Source of the DNA: Protonemura montana
Lineage: Eukaryota; Arthropoda; Insecta; Plecoptera; Nemouridae
Assembly: GCA_947568835.1 (NCBI GenBank)
Contig: CANOQG010000012.1
Span: forward strand, 1-64,000
DNA length: 64,000 bases
Direction of reading: 5' to 3'
Shown: positions 26,531 to 38,221 of the stretch, piece after piece
How the letters are laid out: each line of letters begins with the position of its first letter
Position numbering within the stretch: position 1 is the first letter of the stretch
Notes under the pieces: model-generated
Databases searched by the model: none
What the model saw: only the letters and a program-made list of their open reading frames with translations
What the model was told of the DNA's origin: nothing
Position numbers and translations under genes: made by a program

Positions 26531-28378
26531 TAATGCCCCATGTCCTGCTCCATGTCCTCCCCCTGTCCTGCCCTATGTCTTATGTCCTGCCCCATGTCCT
26601 GCCTCATGTCCTGCCCCATGTCCTGCCCTATGTCCTGTCCCATGTCCTGCCCCATTTCCTGCCCCATGTCCTGTCCCATGTCCTGCCCCATGTTTTGCCC
26701 CATGTCCTGTCCAATGTCCTGCCTTATGTCCTGCCCCATGTCCTGCCCCATGTCCTGCCCCATGTCCTGCCCCATGTCCTGCCCTATGTCCTGCCCCATG
26801 TCCTGCCCCATGTCCTGCCCTATGTCCTGTCCCTGTCCTGTCCCATGTCCTGCCCCATGTCCTGCCCCATGTCCTTCCCTATGTCCTGTCCCATGTCCTG
26901 CCCCATGTCATGCCCCATGTCCTGCTCCATGTCCTGTCCCATGTCCTGCCCCATGTCCTGCCCCATGTCCTGCCCCATGTCCTGCCCTATGTCCTGTCCC
27001 ATGTCCTGCCCCATGTCCTGCCCCATGTCCTGCCCCATGTCCTGCCCCATGTCTTTCCCCATGTCCCATGTCCTGCCCCATGTCCTGCCCCATGTCCTGC
27101 CTCATGTCCTGCCTCATGTCCTGCCCCATGTCCTGCCCCATGTCCTGCCCCATGTCCTGCCCCATGTCCTGTCCCATGTCCTGCCCCATGTCATGCCCCA
27201 TGTCCTGCCCCATGTCCTGCCCCATGTCCCATGTCCTGCCCCATGTCCTGCCCTTTGTCCTGTCCCATTTCCTGCCCCATGTCCTGCCCCATGTCCTGCC
27301 CCATGTCCTGCCCCATGTCCTGCCCCATGTCCTGCCCCATGTCCTTCCCTATGTCCTGTCCTATGTCCTGCCCCATGTCCTGCCCCATGTCCTGCTCCAT
27401 GTCCTCCCCCTGTCCTGCCCCATGTCCCATGTCCTGCCCCATGTCCTGCCCCATGTCCTTCCCCATGTCCTGCCCTATGTCCTGTCCCATGTCCTGCCCC
27501 ATGTCCTGCCCCATGTCCTGCCCTATGTCCTGCCCCATGTCTTGCCCCATGTCCCATGTCCTGCCCCATGTCCTGCCCCATGTCCTGCCCCATGTCCTGC
27601 CCTATGTCCTGCCCCATGTCCTGCCCCATTTTCTGCTCCATGTTCCACCCCATGTCCTGCCCCATGTCCCATGTCATGCCCCATGTCCTGCCCCATGTCC
27701 TGCCCCATGTCCTGTCCCATGTCCTGCTCCATGTCCTGCCCCATGTCTTACCTCATGTCCCATGTCCTGCCTCATGTCCTGCCCCATGTCCTGCCCCATA
27801 TCCTGCCCCATGTCCTGCCCCATGTCCTGCCCCATGTCCTGTCCCATGTCCTGCCCAATGTCCTGCCCCATGTCCTGCTCCATGTCCTGCCCCATGTCCT
27901 GCCCCATGTCCTGCCCTATGTCCTGCCCCATGTCCTGCCCCATGTCCTGCCCCATGTCCTGCCCTATGTCCTTCCCCATGTCCTGCCCCATGTCCTGCCC
28001 CATGTCCTGTCCCATGTCATGTCCCATGTCCTGCTCTATGTCCTGCCCCATGTCCTGCCCCATGTCCTGCCCTATGTCCTGCACCATGTCCTGCCCCATG
28101 TCCTGCCCCATGTCCTGCCCCATGTCCTGCCCCATGTCCTGCCCCATGTCCTGCCCCATGTCCCATGTCCTGCCCCATGTCCTGCCCCTTGTCCTGTCCC
28201 ATTTCCTGCCCCATGTCCTACCCCATGTCCTGCCCCATGTCCTGCCCCATGTCCTGCCCCATGTCCTGCCTCATGTCCTGCCCCATGTCTTGCCCCATGT
28301 CCCATGTCCTGCCCCATGTCCTGCCCCATGTCCTGCCCCATGTCCTGCCCTATGTCCTGTCTTATGTCCTGCCCCATG
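26531..28378. repeat. H11: 1,848-bp HOR, two deletions
   Basis: Follows the 5' part of H9 at offset 6,706 and lacks the CCCGCTCC block. Near 27330 a further 67 bp is missing: the GTTCTGCCCC and GTCTTGCCCC 12-mers and one 7-mer, so the offset drops to 6,639 afterwards. A private CATGTCATGCCC lies near 26909. Confidence 0.9.
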
Positions 28379-30837
28379 TAATGCCCCATGTCCTGCTCCA
28401 TGTCCTCCCCCTGTCCTGCCCTATGTCTTATGTCCTGCCCCATGTCCTGCCTCATGTCCTGCCCCATGTCCTGCCCTATGTCCTGTCCCATGTCCTGCCC
28501 CATTTCCTGCCCCATGTCCTGCTCCATGTCCTGCCCCATGTCCTGCCCCATGTCCCGCTCCATGTCCTCCCCCTGTCCTGCCTTATGTCCCATGTCCTGC
28601 CCCATGTCCTGCCCCATGTCCTGCCCCATGTCCTGCCCCATGTCCTGTCCCATGTCCTGCCTCATGTTTTGCCCCATGTCCTGTCCAATGTCTTGCCTCA
28701 TGTCCTGCCCCATGTCCTGCCCCATGTCCTGCCCCATGTCCTGCCCCATGTCCTGCCCTATGTCCTGCCCTATGTCCTGCCTCATGTCCTGCCTCATGTC
28801 CTGCTCCATGTCCTGTCCCATGTCCTGCCCCATGTCCTGCTCCATGTCCTGCCCCATGTCCTGCCCCATGTCCTGCCCTATGTCCTGCCCCATGTCCTGC
28901 CCCATGTCCTGCCCCATGTCCTGCTCCATGACCTGCCCCATGTCCTATGTCCTGCCCCATGTCCTGCCCAATGTCCTGCCCCAAGTCCTGCCCCATGTCC
29001 TGCCCCATGTCCTGCCCCATGTCCTGCCCAATGTCCTGCCCTATGTCCTGCCCCATGTCCTGCCCCATGTCCTGCCCCATGTCCTGCCCCATGTCCTGCC
29101 CCATGTCCTGCCCTATGTCCTGCCCCATGTCCTGCCCCATGTCCTGCACCATGTCCTGCCCCATGTCCTGCCCTATGTCCTGCCCCATGTCCTGCCCCAT
29201 GTCCCATGTCCTGCCCCATGTCCTGCCCCTTGTCCTGTCCCATTTCCTGCCCCATGTCCTGCCCCATGTCCTGCCCCATGTCCTGCCCCATGTCCTGCCC
29301 CATGTCCTGCCCCATGTCTTGCCCCATGTCCCATGTCCTGCCCCATGTCCTGCCCCATGTCCTACCCCATGTCCTGCCCTATGTCCTGTCTTATGTCCTG
29401 CCCCATGTCCTGCCCCATGTCCTGCTCCATGTCCTGCCCCATGTCCTGCTCCATGTCCCATGTCCTGCCCCATGTCCTGCCCCATGTCCTGTCCCAGGTC
29501 CTGCCTCATGTCCTGCCCCATGTCCTGCCCCATGTCCTGCCCCATGTCCTGCCCCATGTCCTGTCCCATGTCCTGCCCCATGTCATGCCCCATGTCCTGC
29601 CCCATGTCCTGCCCCATGTCCCATGTCCTGCCCCATGTCCTGCCCTTTGTCCTGTCCCATTTCCTGCCCCATGTCCTGCCCCATGTCCTGCCCCATGTCC
29701 TGCCCCATGTCCTGCCCCATGTTCTGCCCCATGTCCTGCCCTATGTCTTGCCCCATGTCCCATGTCCTGCCCCATGTCCTGCCCCATGTCCTGCCCCATG
29801 TCCTTCCCTATGTCCTGTCCTATGTCCTGCCCCATGTCCTGCCCCATGTCCTGCTCCATGTCCTCCCCCTGTCCTGCCCCATGTCCCATGTCCTGCCCCA
29901 TGTCCTGCCCCATGTCCTGCCCCATGTCCTGCCCTATGTCCTGTCCCATGTCCTGCCCCATGTCCTGCCCCATGTCCTGCCCTATGTCCTGCCCCATGTC
30001 TTGCCCCATGTCCCATGTCCTGCCCCATGTCCTGCCCCATGTCCTGCCCCATGTCCTGCCCTATGTCCTGCCCCATGTCCTGCCCCATTTTCTGCTCCAT
30101 GTTCCACCCCATGTCCTGCCCCATGTCCCATGTCATGCCCCATGTCCTGCCCCATGTCCTGCCCCATGTCCTGTCCCATGTCCTGCTCCATGTCCTGCCC
30201 CATGTCTTACCTCATGTCCCATGTCCTGCCTCATGTCCTGCCCCATGTCCTGCCCCATATCCTGCCCCATGTCCTGCCCCATGTCCTGCCCCATGTCCTG
30301 TCCCATGTCCTGCCCAATGTCCTGCCCCATGTCCTGCTCCATGTCCTGCCCCATGTCCTGCCCCATGTCCTGCCCTATGTCCTGCCCCATGTCCTGCCCC
30401 ATGTCCTGCCCCATGTCCTGCCCTATGTCCTGCCCCATGTCCTGCCCCATGTCCTGCCCCATGTCCTGTCCCATGTCATGTCCCATGTCCTGCTCCATGT
30501 CCTGCCCCATGTCCTGCCCCATGTCCTGCCCTATGTCCTGCCCCATGTCCTGCCCCATGTCCTGCCCCATGTCCTGCCCCATGTCCTGCCATATGTCCTG
30601 CCCCATGTCCTGCCCCATGTCCCATGTCCTGCCCCATGTCCTGCCCCTTGTCCTGTCCCATTTCCTGCCCCATGTCCTACCCCATGTCCTGCCCCATGTC
30701 CTGCCCCATGTCCTGCCCCATGTCCTGCCTCATGTCCTGCCCCATGTCTTGCCCCATGTCCCATGTCCTGCCCCATGTCCTGCCCCATGTCCTGCCCCAT
30801 GTCCTGCCCTATGTCCTGTCTTATGTCCTGCCCCATG
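28379..30837. repeat. H12: 2,459-bp HOR with B segment
   Basis: Starts like H3 (CCTTATG after CCCGCTCC), then jumps near 28770-28835 over several hundred bases into the B segment (TGA 28929). From 28835 it follows H9/H10 at offset 6,504. Private changes next to the TGA are CATGTCCTATG near 28944 and GCCCAATG near 28968. Confidence 0.9.
28929..29498. repeat. B segment, copy 5 (in H12)
   Basis: Copy 4 at offset 6,504, with private changes CATGTCCTATG and GCCCAATG in the first 45 bp. A sixth, truncated copy ends with CCCAGG near 32230 in H13. No copy is seen beyond 33 kb. Confidence 0.88.
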
Positions 30838-31672
30838 TAATGCCCCATGTCCTGCTCCATGTCCTCCCCCTGTCCTGCCCTATGTCTTATGTCCTGCCCC
30901 ATGTCCTGCCTCATGTCCTGCCCCATGTCCTGCCCTATGTCCTGTCCCATGTCCTGCCCCATTTCCTTCCCCATGTCCTGCTCCATGTCCTGCCCCATGT
31001 CCTGCCCCATGTCCCGCTCCATGTCCTCCCCCTGTCCTGCCTCATGTCCCATGTCCTGCCCCATGTCCTGCCCCATGTCCTGCCCCATGTCCTGCCCCAT
31101 GTCCTGTCCCATGTCCTGCCCCATGTTTTGCCCCATGTCCTGTCCAATGTCCTGCCTTATGTCCTGCCCCATGTCCTGCTCCATGTCCTGCCCCATGTCC
31201 TGCCCCATGTCCTGTCCAATGTCCGGCTATATGTCCTGCCCCATGTCCTGCCCCATGTCCTGCCCCATGTCCTGCCCCATGTCCTGCCCTATGTCCTGCC
31301 CCATGTCCTGCCCCATGTCCTGCCCTATGTCCTGTCCCATGTCCTGTCCCATGTCCTGCCCCATGTCCTGCCCCATGTCCTTCCCTATGTCCTGTCCCAT
31401 GTCCTGCCCCATGTCCTGCCCCATGTCCTGCTCCATGTCCTGTCCCATGTCCTGCCCCATGTCCTGCCCCATGTCCTGCCCCATGTCCTGCCCTATGTCC
31501 TGTCCCATGTCCTGCCCCATGTCCTGCCCCATGTCCTGCCCCATGTCCTGCCCCATGTCTTTCCCCATGTCCCATGTCCTGCCTCATGTCCTGCCCCATG
31601 TCCTGCCTCATGTCCTGCCTCATGTCCTGCCCCATGTCCTGCCCCATGTCCTGCCCCATGTCCTGCCCCATG
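29148..31672. repeat. 2,735-bp-offset duplication, copy 1
   Basis: The 3' part of H12 and the 5' part of H13. Alignment to copy 2 is broken on the left by the CTGCACC variant (near 29147), which copy 2 lacks. Confidence 0.82.
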
Positions 31673-33572
31673 TCCTGCCCCATAGCCTGGCCTATGTCCT
31701 GCCCCATGTCCTGTCCCATGTCCTGCCCCATGTCCTGCCCCATGTCCTGCCCCATGTCCTGCCCCATGTCCTGCCCCATGTCCTGTCCCATGTCATGTCC
31801 CATGTCCTGCTCCATGTCCTGCCCCATGTCCTGCCCCATGTCCTGCCCTATGTCCTGCCCCATGTCCTGCCCCATGTCCTGCCCCATGTCCTGCCCCATG
31901 TCCTGCCCTATGTCCTGCCCCATGTCCTGCCCCATGTCCCATGTCCTGCCCCATGTCCTGCCCCTTGTCCTGTCCCATTTCCTGCCCCATGTCCTGCCCC
32001 ATGTCCTGCCCCATGTCCTGCCCCATGTCCTGCCCCATGTCCTGCCCCATGTCTTGCCCCATGTCCCATGTCCTGCCCCATGTCCTGCCCCATGTCCTAC
32101 CCCATGTCCTGCCCTATGTCCTGTCTTATGTCCTGCCCCATGTCCTGCCCCATGTCCTGCTCCATGTCCTGCCCCATGTCCTGCTCCATGTCCCATGTCC
32201 TGCCCCATGTCCTGCCCCATGTCCTGTCCCAGGTCCTGCCTCATGTCCTGCCCCATGTCCTGCCCCATGTCCTGCCCCATGTCCTGCCCCATGTCCTGTC
32301 CCATGTCCTGCCCCATGTCATGCCCCATGTCCTGCCCCATGTCCTGCCCCATGTCCCATGTCCTGCCCCATGTCCTGCCCTTTGTCCTGTCCCATTTCCT
32401 GCCCCATGTCCTGCCCCATGTCCTGCCCCATGTCCTGCCCCATGTCCTGCCCCATGTTCTGCCCCATGTCCTGCCCTATGTCTTGCCCCATGTCCCATGT
32501 CCTGCCCCATGTCCTGCCCCATGTCCTGCCCCATGTCCTTCCCTATGTCCTGTCCTATGTCCTGCCCCATGTCCTGCCCCATGTCCTGCTCCATGTCCTC
32601 CCCCTGTCCTGCCCCATGTCCCATGTCCTGCCCCATGTCCTGCCCCATGTCCTGCCCCATGTCCTGCCCTATGTCCTGTCCCATGTCCTGCCCCATGTCC
32701 TGCCCCATGTCCTGCCCTATGTCCTGCCCCATGTCTTGCCCCATGTTCCATGTCCTGCCCCATGTCCTGCCCCATGTCCTGCCCCATGTCCTGCCCTATG
32801 TCCTGCCCCATGTCCTGCCCCATTTTCTGCTCCATGTTCCACCCCATGTCCTGCCCCATGTCCCATGTCATGCCCCATGTCCTGCCCCATGTCCTGCCCC
32901 ATGTCCTGTCCCATGTCCTGCTCCATGTCCTGCCCCATGTCTTACCTCATGTCCCATGTCCTGCCTCATGTCCTGCCCCATGTCCTGCCCCATATCCTGC
33001 CCCATGTCCTGCCCCATGTCCTGCCACATGTCCTGTCCCATGTCCTGCCCAATGTCCTGCCCCATGTCCTGCTCCATGTCCTGCCCCATGTCCTGCCCCA
33101 TGTCCTGCCCTATGTCCTGCCCCATGTCCTGCCCCATGTCCTGCCCCATGTCCTGCCCTATGTCCTGCCCCATGTCCTGCCCCATGTCCTGCCCCATGTC
33201 CTGTCCCATGTCATGTCCCATGTCCTGCTCCATGTCCTGCCCCATGTCCTGCCCCATGTCCTGCCCTATGTCCTGCCCCATGTCCTGCCCCATGTCCTGC
33301 CCCATGTCCTGCCCCATGTCCTGCCATATGTCCTGCCCCATGTCCTGCCCCATGTCCCATGTCCTGCCCCATGTCCTGCCCCTTGTCCTGTCCCATTTCC
33401 TGCCCCATGTCCTACCCCATGTCCTGCCCCATGTCCTGCCCCATGTCCTGCCCCATGTCCTGCCTCATGTCCTGCCCCATGTCTTGCCCCATGTCCCATG
33501 TCCTGCCCCATGTCCTGCCCCATGTCCTGCCCCATGTCCTGCCCTATGTCCTGTCTTATGTCCTGCCCCATG
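30838..33572. repeat. H13: 2,735-bp HOR, mosaic
   Basis: The 5' part follows H10 (offset 6,504) with a private GTCCGGCTATATG near 31221 (CpG 31224-31225). Then comes a linker of about 210 bp (31673-31882) with CATAGCCTGGCC (TAG 31683-31685) and CATGTCATGTCCC. From 31883 it repeats H12 from 29148 at offset 2,735, so it carries only the end of the B segment (CCCAGG near 32230). GCCATATG is near 33325. Confidence 0.9.
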
Positions 33573-34407
33573 TAATGCCCCATGTCCTGCTCCATGTCCT
33601 CCCCCTGTCCTGCCCTATGTCTTATGTCCTGCCCCATGTCCTGCCTCATGTCCTGCCCCATGTCCTGCCCTATGGCCTGTCCCATGTCCTGCCCCATTTC
33701 CTTCCCCATGTCCTGCTCCATGTCCTGCCCCATGTCCTGCCCCATGTCCCGCTCCATGTCCTCCCCCTGTCCTGCCTCATGTCCCATGTCCTGCCCCATG
33801 TCCTGCCCCATGTCCTGCCCCATGTCCTGCCCCATGTCCTGTCCCATGTCCTGCCCCATGTTTTGCCCCATGTCCTGTCCAATGTCCTGCCTTATGTCCT
33901 GCCCCATGTCCTGCCCCATGTCCTGCCCCATGTCCTGCCCCATGTCCTGTCCAATGTCCTGCCTTATGTCCTGCCCCATGTCCTGCCCCATGTCCTGCCC
34001 CATGTCCTGCCCCATGTCCTGCCCTATGTCCTGCCCCATGTCCTGCCCCATGTCCTGCCCTATGTCCTGTCCCATGTCCTGTCCCATGTCCTGCCCCATG
34101 TCCTGCCCCATGTCCTTCCCTATGTCCTGTCCCATGTCCTGCCCCATGTCCTGCCCCATGTCCTGCTCCATGTCCTGTCCCATGTCCTGCCCCATGTCCT
34201 GCCCCATGTCCTGCCCCATGTCCTGCCCTATGTCCTGTCCCATGTCCTGCCCCATGTCCTGCCCCATGTCCTGCCCCATGTCCTGCCCCATGTCTTTCCC
34301 CATGTCCCATGTCCTGCCTCATGTCCTGCCCCATGTCCTGCCTCATGTCCTGCCTCATGTCCTGCCCCATGTCCTGCCCCATGTCCTGCCCCATGTCCTG
34401 CCCCATG
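31883..34407. repeat. 2,735-bp-offset duplication, copy 2
   Basis: The 3' part of H13 and the 5' part of H14. A linker of 210 bp (31673-31882) carrying CATAGCCTGGCC separates the copies, so this was not a simple slip. Confidence 0.82.
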
Positions 34408-35904
34408 TCCTGTCCCATGTCCTGCCCCATGTCATGCCCCATGTCCTGCCCCATGTCCTGCCCCATGTCCCATGTCCTGCCCCATGTCCTGCCCTTTGTC
34501 CTGTCCCATTTCCTGCCCCATGTCCTGCCCCATGTCCTGCCCCATGTCCTGCCCCATGTCCTGCCCCATGTTCTGGCCCATGTCCTGCCCTATGTCTTGC
34601 CCCATGTCCCATGTCCTGCCCCATGTCCTGCCCCATGTCCTGCCCCATGTCCTTCCCTATGTCCTGTCCTATGTCCTGCCCCATGTCCCATGTCCTGCCC
34701 CATGTCCTGCCCCATGTCCTGCCCCATGTCCTGCCCTATGTCCTGCCCCATGTCCTGCCCCATTTTCTGCTCCATGTTCCACCCCATGTCCTGCCCCATG
34801 TCCCATGTCATGCCCCATGTCCTGCCCCATGTCCTGCCCCATGTCCTGTCCCATGTCCTCCCCCTGTCCTGCCCCATGTCCCATGTCCTGCCCCATGTCC
34901 TGCCCCATGTCCTTCCCCATGTCCTGCCCTATGTCCTGTCCCATGTCCTGCCCCATGTCCTGCCCCATGTCCTGCCCTATGTCCTGCCCCATGTCTTGCC
35001 CCATGTCCCATGTCCTGCCCCATGTCCTGCCCCATGTCCTGCCCCATGTCCTGCCCTATGTCCTGCCCCATGTCCTGCCCCATTTTCTGCTCCATGTTCC
35101 ACCCCATGTCCTGCCCCATGTCCCATGTCATGCCCCATGTCCTGCCCCATGTCCTGCCCCATGTCCTGTCCCATGTCCTGCTCCATGTCCTGCCCCATGT
35201 CTTACCTCATGTCCCATGTCCTGCCTCATGTCCTGCCCCATGTCCTGCCCCATATCCTGCCCCATGTCCTGCCCCATGTCCTGCCCCATGTCCTGTCCCA
35301 TTTCCTGCCCAATGTCCTGCCCCATGTCCTGCTCCATGTCCTGCCCCATGTCCTGCCCCATGTCCTGCCCTATGTCCTGCCCCATGTCCTGCCCCATGTC
35401 CTGCCCCATGTCCTGCCCTATGTCCTTCCCCATGTCCTGCCCCATGTCCTGCCCCATGTCCTGTCCCATGTCATGTCCCATGTCCTGCTCCATGTCCTGC
35501 CCCATGTCCTGCCCCATGTCCTGCCCTATGTCCTGCCCCATGTCCTGCCCCATGTCCTGCCCCATGTCCTGCCCCATGTCCTGCCCCATGTCCTGCCCCA
35601 TGTCCTGCTCCATGTCCTGCCCCATGTCCTGCCCCATGTCCTGCCCCATGTCCTGCCCCATGTCCTGCCCCATGTCCTGCCCCATGTCCCATGTCCTGCC
35701 CCATGTCCTGCCCCTTGTCCTGTCCCATTTCCTGCCCCATGTCCTACCCCATGTCCTGCCCCATGTCCTGCCCCATGTCCTGCCCCATGTCCTGCCTCAT
35801 GTCCTGCCCCATGTCTTGCCCCATGTCCCATGTCCTGCCCCATGTCCTGCCCCATGTCCTGCCCCATGTCCTGCCCTATGTCCTGTCTTATGTCCTGCCC
35901 CATG
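33573..35904. repeat. H14: 2,332-bp HOR with doubled landmark
   Basis: First HOR of the homogenised right-hand zone. It has CCCTATGGCC near 33670 (shared only with H20), CCATTTCCTTCC, GTTCTGGCCC near 34572 (shared with H16) and two T-rich landmarks 320 bp apart (34762, 35082). The extra piece replaces the first CTGCTCC before ATGTCCTCCCCC, giving a net 146 bp over the 2,186-bp form. Confidence 0.9.
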
Positions 35905-38221
35905 TAATGCCCCATGTCCTGCTCCATGTCCTCCCCCTGTCCTGCCCTATGTCTTATGTCCTGCCCCATGTCCTGCCTCATGTCCTGCCCCATGTCCTGC
36001 CCTATGTCCTGTCCCATGTCCTGCCCCATTTCCTTCCCCATGTCCTGCTCCATGTCCTGCCCCATGTCCTGCCCCATGTCCCGCTCCATGTCCTCCCCCT
36101 GTCCTGCCTCATGTCCCATGTCCTGCCCCATGTCCTGCCCCATGTCCTGCCCCATGTCCTGCCCCATGTCCTGTCCCATGTCCTGCCCCATGTTTTGCCC
36201 CATGTCCTGTCCAATGTCCTGCCTTATGTCCTGCCCCATGTCCTGCCCCATGTCCTGCCCCATGTCCTGCCCCATGTCCTGTCCAATGTCCTGCCTTATG
36301 TCCTGCCCCATGTCCTGCCCCATGTCCTGCCCCATGTCCTGCCCCATGTCCTGCCCTATGTCCTGCCCCATGTCCTGCCCCATGTCCTGCCCTATGTCCT
36401 GTCCCATGTCCTGTCCCATGTCCTGCCCCATGTCCTGCCCCATGTCCTTCCCTATGTCCTGTCCCATGTCCTGCCCCATGTCCTGCCCCATGTCCTGCTC
36501 CATGTCCTGTCCCATGTCCTGCCCCATGTCCTGCCCCATGTCCTGCCCCATGTCCTGCCCTATGTCCTGTCCCATGTCCTGCCCCATGTCCTGCCCCATG
36601 TCCTGCCCCATGTCCTGCCCCATGTCTTTCCCCAAGTCCCATGTCCTGCCTCATGTCCTGCCCCATGTCCTGCCTCATGTCCTGCCTCATGTCCTGCCCC
36701 ATGTCCTGCCCCATGTCCTGCCCCATGTCCTGCCCCATGTCCTGTCCCATGTCCTGCCCCATGTCATGCCCCATGTCCTGCCCCATGTCCTGCCCCATGT
36801 CCCATGTCCTGCCCCATGTCCTGCCCTTTGTCCTGTCCCATTTCCTGCCCCATGTCCTGCCCCATGTCCTGCCCCATGTCCTGCCCCATGTCCTGCCCCA
36901 TGTTCTGCCCCATGTCCTGCCCTATGTCTTGCCCCATGTCCCATGTCCTGCCCCATGTCCTGCCCCATGTCCTGCCCCATGTCCTTCCCTATGTCCTGTC
37001 CTATGTCCTGCCCCATGTCCTGCCCCATGTCCTGCTCCATGTCCTCCCCCTGTCCTGCCCCATGTCCCATGTCCTGCCCCATGTCCTGCCCCATGTCCTT
37101 CCCCATGTCCTGCCCTATGTCCTGTCCCATGTCCTGCCCCATGTCCTGCCCCATGTCCTGCCCTATGTCCTGCCCCATGTCTTGCCCCATGTCCCATGTC
37201 CTGCCCCATGTCCTGCCCCATGTCCTGCCCCATGTCCTGCCCTATGTCCTGCCCCATGTCCTGCCCCATTTTCTGCTCCATGTTCCACCCCATGTCCTGC
37301 CCCATGTCCCATGTCATGCCCCATGTCCTGCCCCATGTCCTGCCCCATGTCCTGTCCCATGTCCTGCTCCATGTCCTGCCCCATGTCTTACCTCATGTCC
37401 CATGTCCTGCCTCATGTCCTGCCCCATGTCCTGCCCCATATCCTGCCCCATGTCCTGCCCCATGTCCTGCCCCATGTCCTGTCCCATTTCCTGCCCAATG
37501 TCCTGCCCCATGTCCTGCTCCATGTCCTGCCCCATGTCCTGCCCCATGTCCTGCCCTATGTCCTGCCCCATGTCCTGCCCCATGTCCTGCCCCATGTCCT
37601 GCCCTATGTCCTTCCCCATGTCCTGCCCCATGTCCTGCCCCATGTCCTGTCCCATGTCATGTCCCATGTCCTGCTCCATGTCCTGCCCCATGTCCTGCCC
37701 CATGTCCTGCCCTATGTCCTGCCCCATGTCCTGCCCCATGTCCTGCCCCATGTCCTGCCCCATGTCCTGCCCCATGTCCTGCCCCATGTCCTGCTCCATG
37801 TCCTGCCCCATGTCCTGCCCCATGTCCTGCCCCATGTCCTGCCCCATGTCCTGCCCCATGTCCTGCCCCATGTCCCATGTCCTGCCCCATGTCCTGCCCC
37901 TTGTCCTGTCCCATTTCCTGCCCCATGTCCTACCCCATGTCCTGCCCCATGTCCTGCCCCATGTCCTGCCCCATGTCCTGCCTCATGTCCTGCCCCATGT
38001 CTTGCCCCATGTCCCATGTCCTGCCCCATGTCCTGCCCCATGTCCTGCCCCATGTCCTGCCCTATGTCCTTTCTTATGTCCTGCCCCATGTAATGCCCCA
38101 TGTCCTGCTCCATGTCCTCCCCCTGTCCTGCCCTATGTCTTATGTCCTGCCCCATGTCCTGCCTCATGTCCTGCCCCATGTCCTTCCCTATGTCCTGTCC
38201 CATGTCCTGCCCCATTTCCTG
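33704..38221. repeat. 4,518-bp tandem duplication, copy 1
   Basis: H14 from CCATTTCC on, H15 and the first 131 bp of H16. Shared private variants with copy 2 are GTTCTGGCCC, CAAGTCCC and GTCCTTTCTTATG. Confidence 0.88.
35905..38090. repeat. H15: 2,186-bp HOR, reference form
   Basis: I parsed this HOR fully: 173 twelve-mers, eleven 7-mers and three 11-mers, which sums to 2,186 bp. Landmarks in order are the anchor, CCATTTCCTTCC, CCCGCTCC, CATGTTTTG, two GTCCAATG...CCTTATG blocks, ATGTCTTTCCCC with CAAGTCCC near 36631, CCCTTTGTCC, GTTCTGCCCC, GTCTTGCCCC, ATGTCCTCCCCC, the T-rich landmark (37268), GTCTTACCTC, CCCATATCC, GTCATGTCCC, CCCCTTGTCC and CCTACCCC. GTCCTTTCTTATG near 38064 is shared only with H17. 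Confidence 0.93.

Larger units (their letters stand above)
21945..27943. repeat. 6.7-kb-offset duplication, copy 2
   Basis: The later part of H9, H10 and most of H11. The first mismatch to the left is 21944 against 15238. The two copies are separated by 640 bp (21305-21944) made of the second landmark and an anchorless HOR start. Confidence 0.85.
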
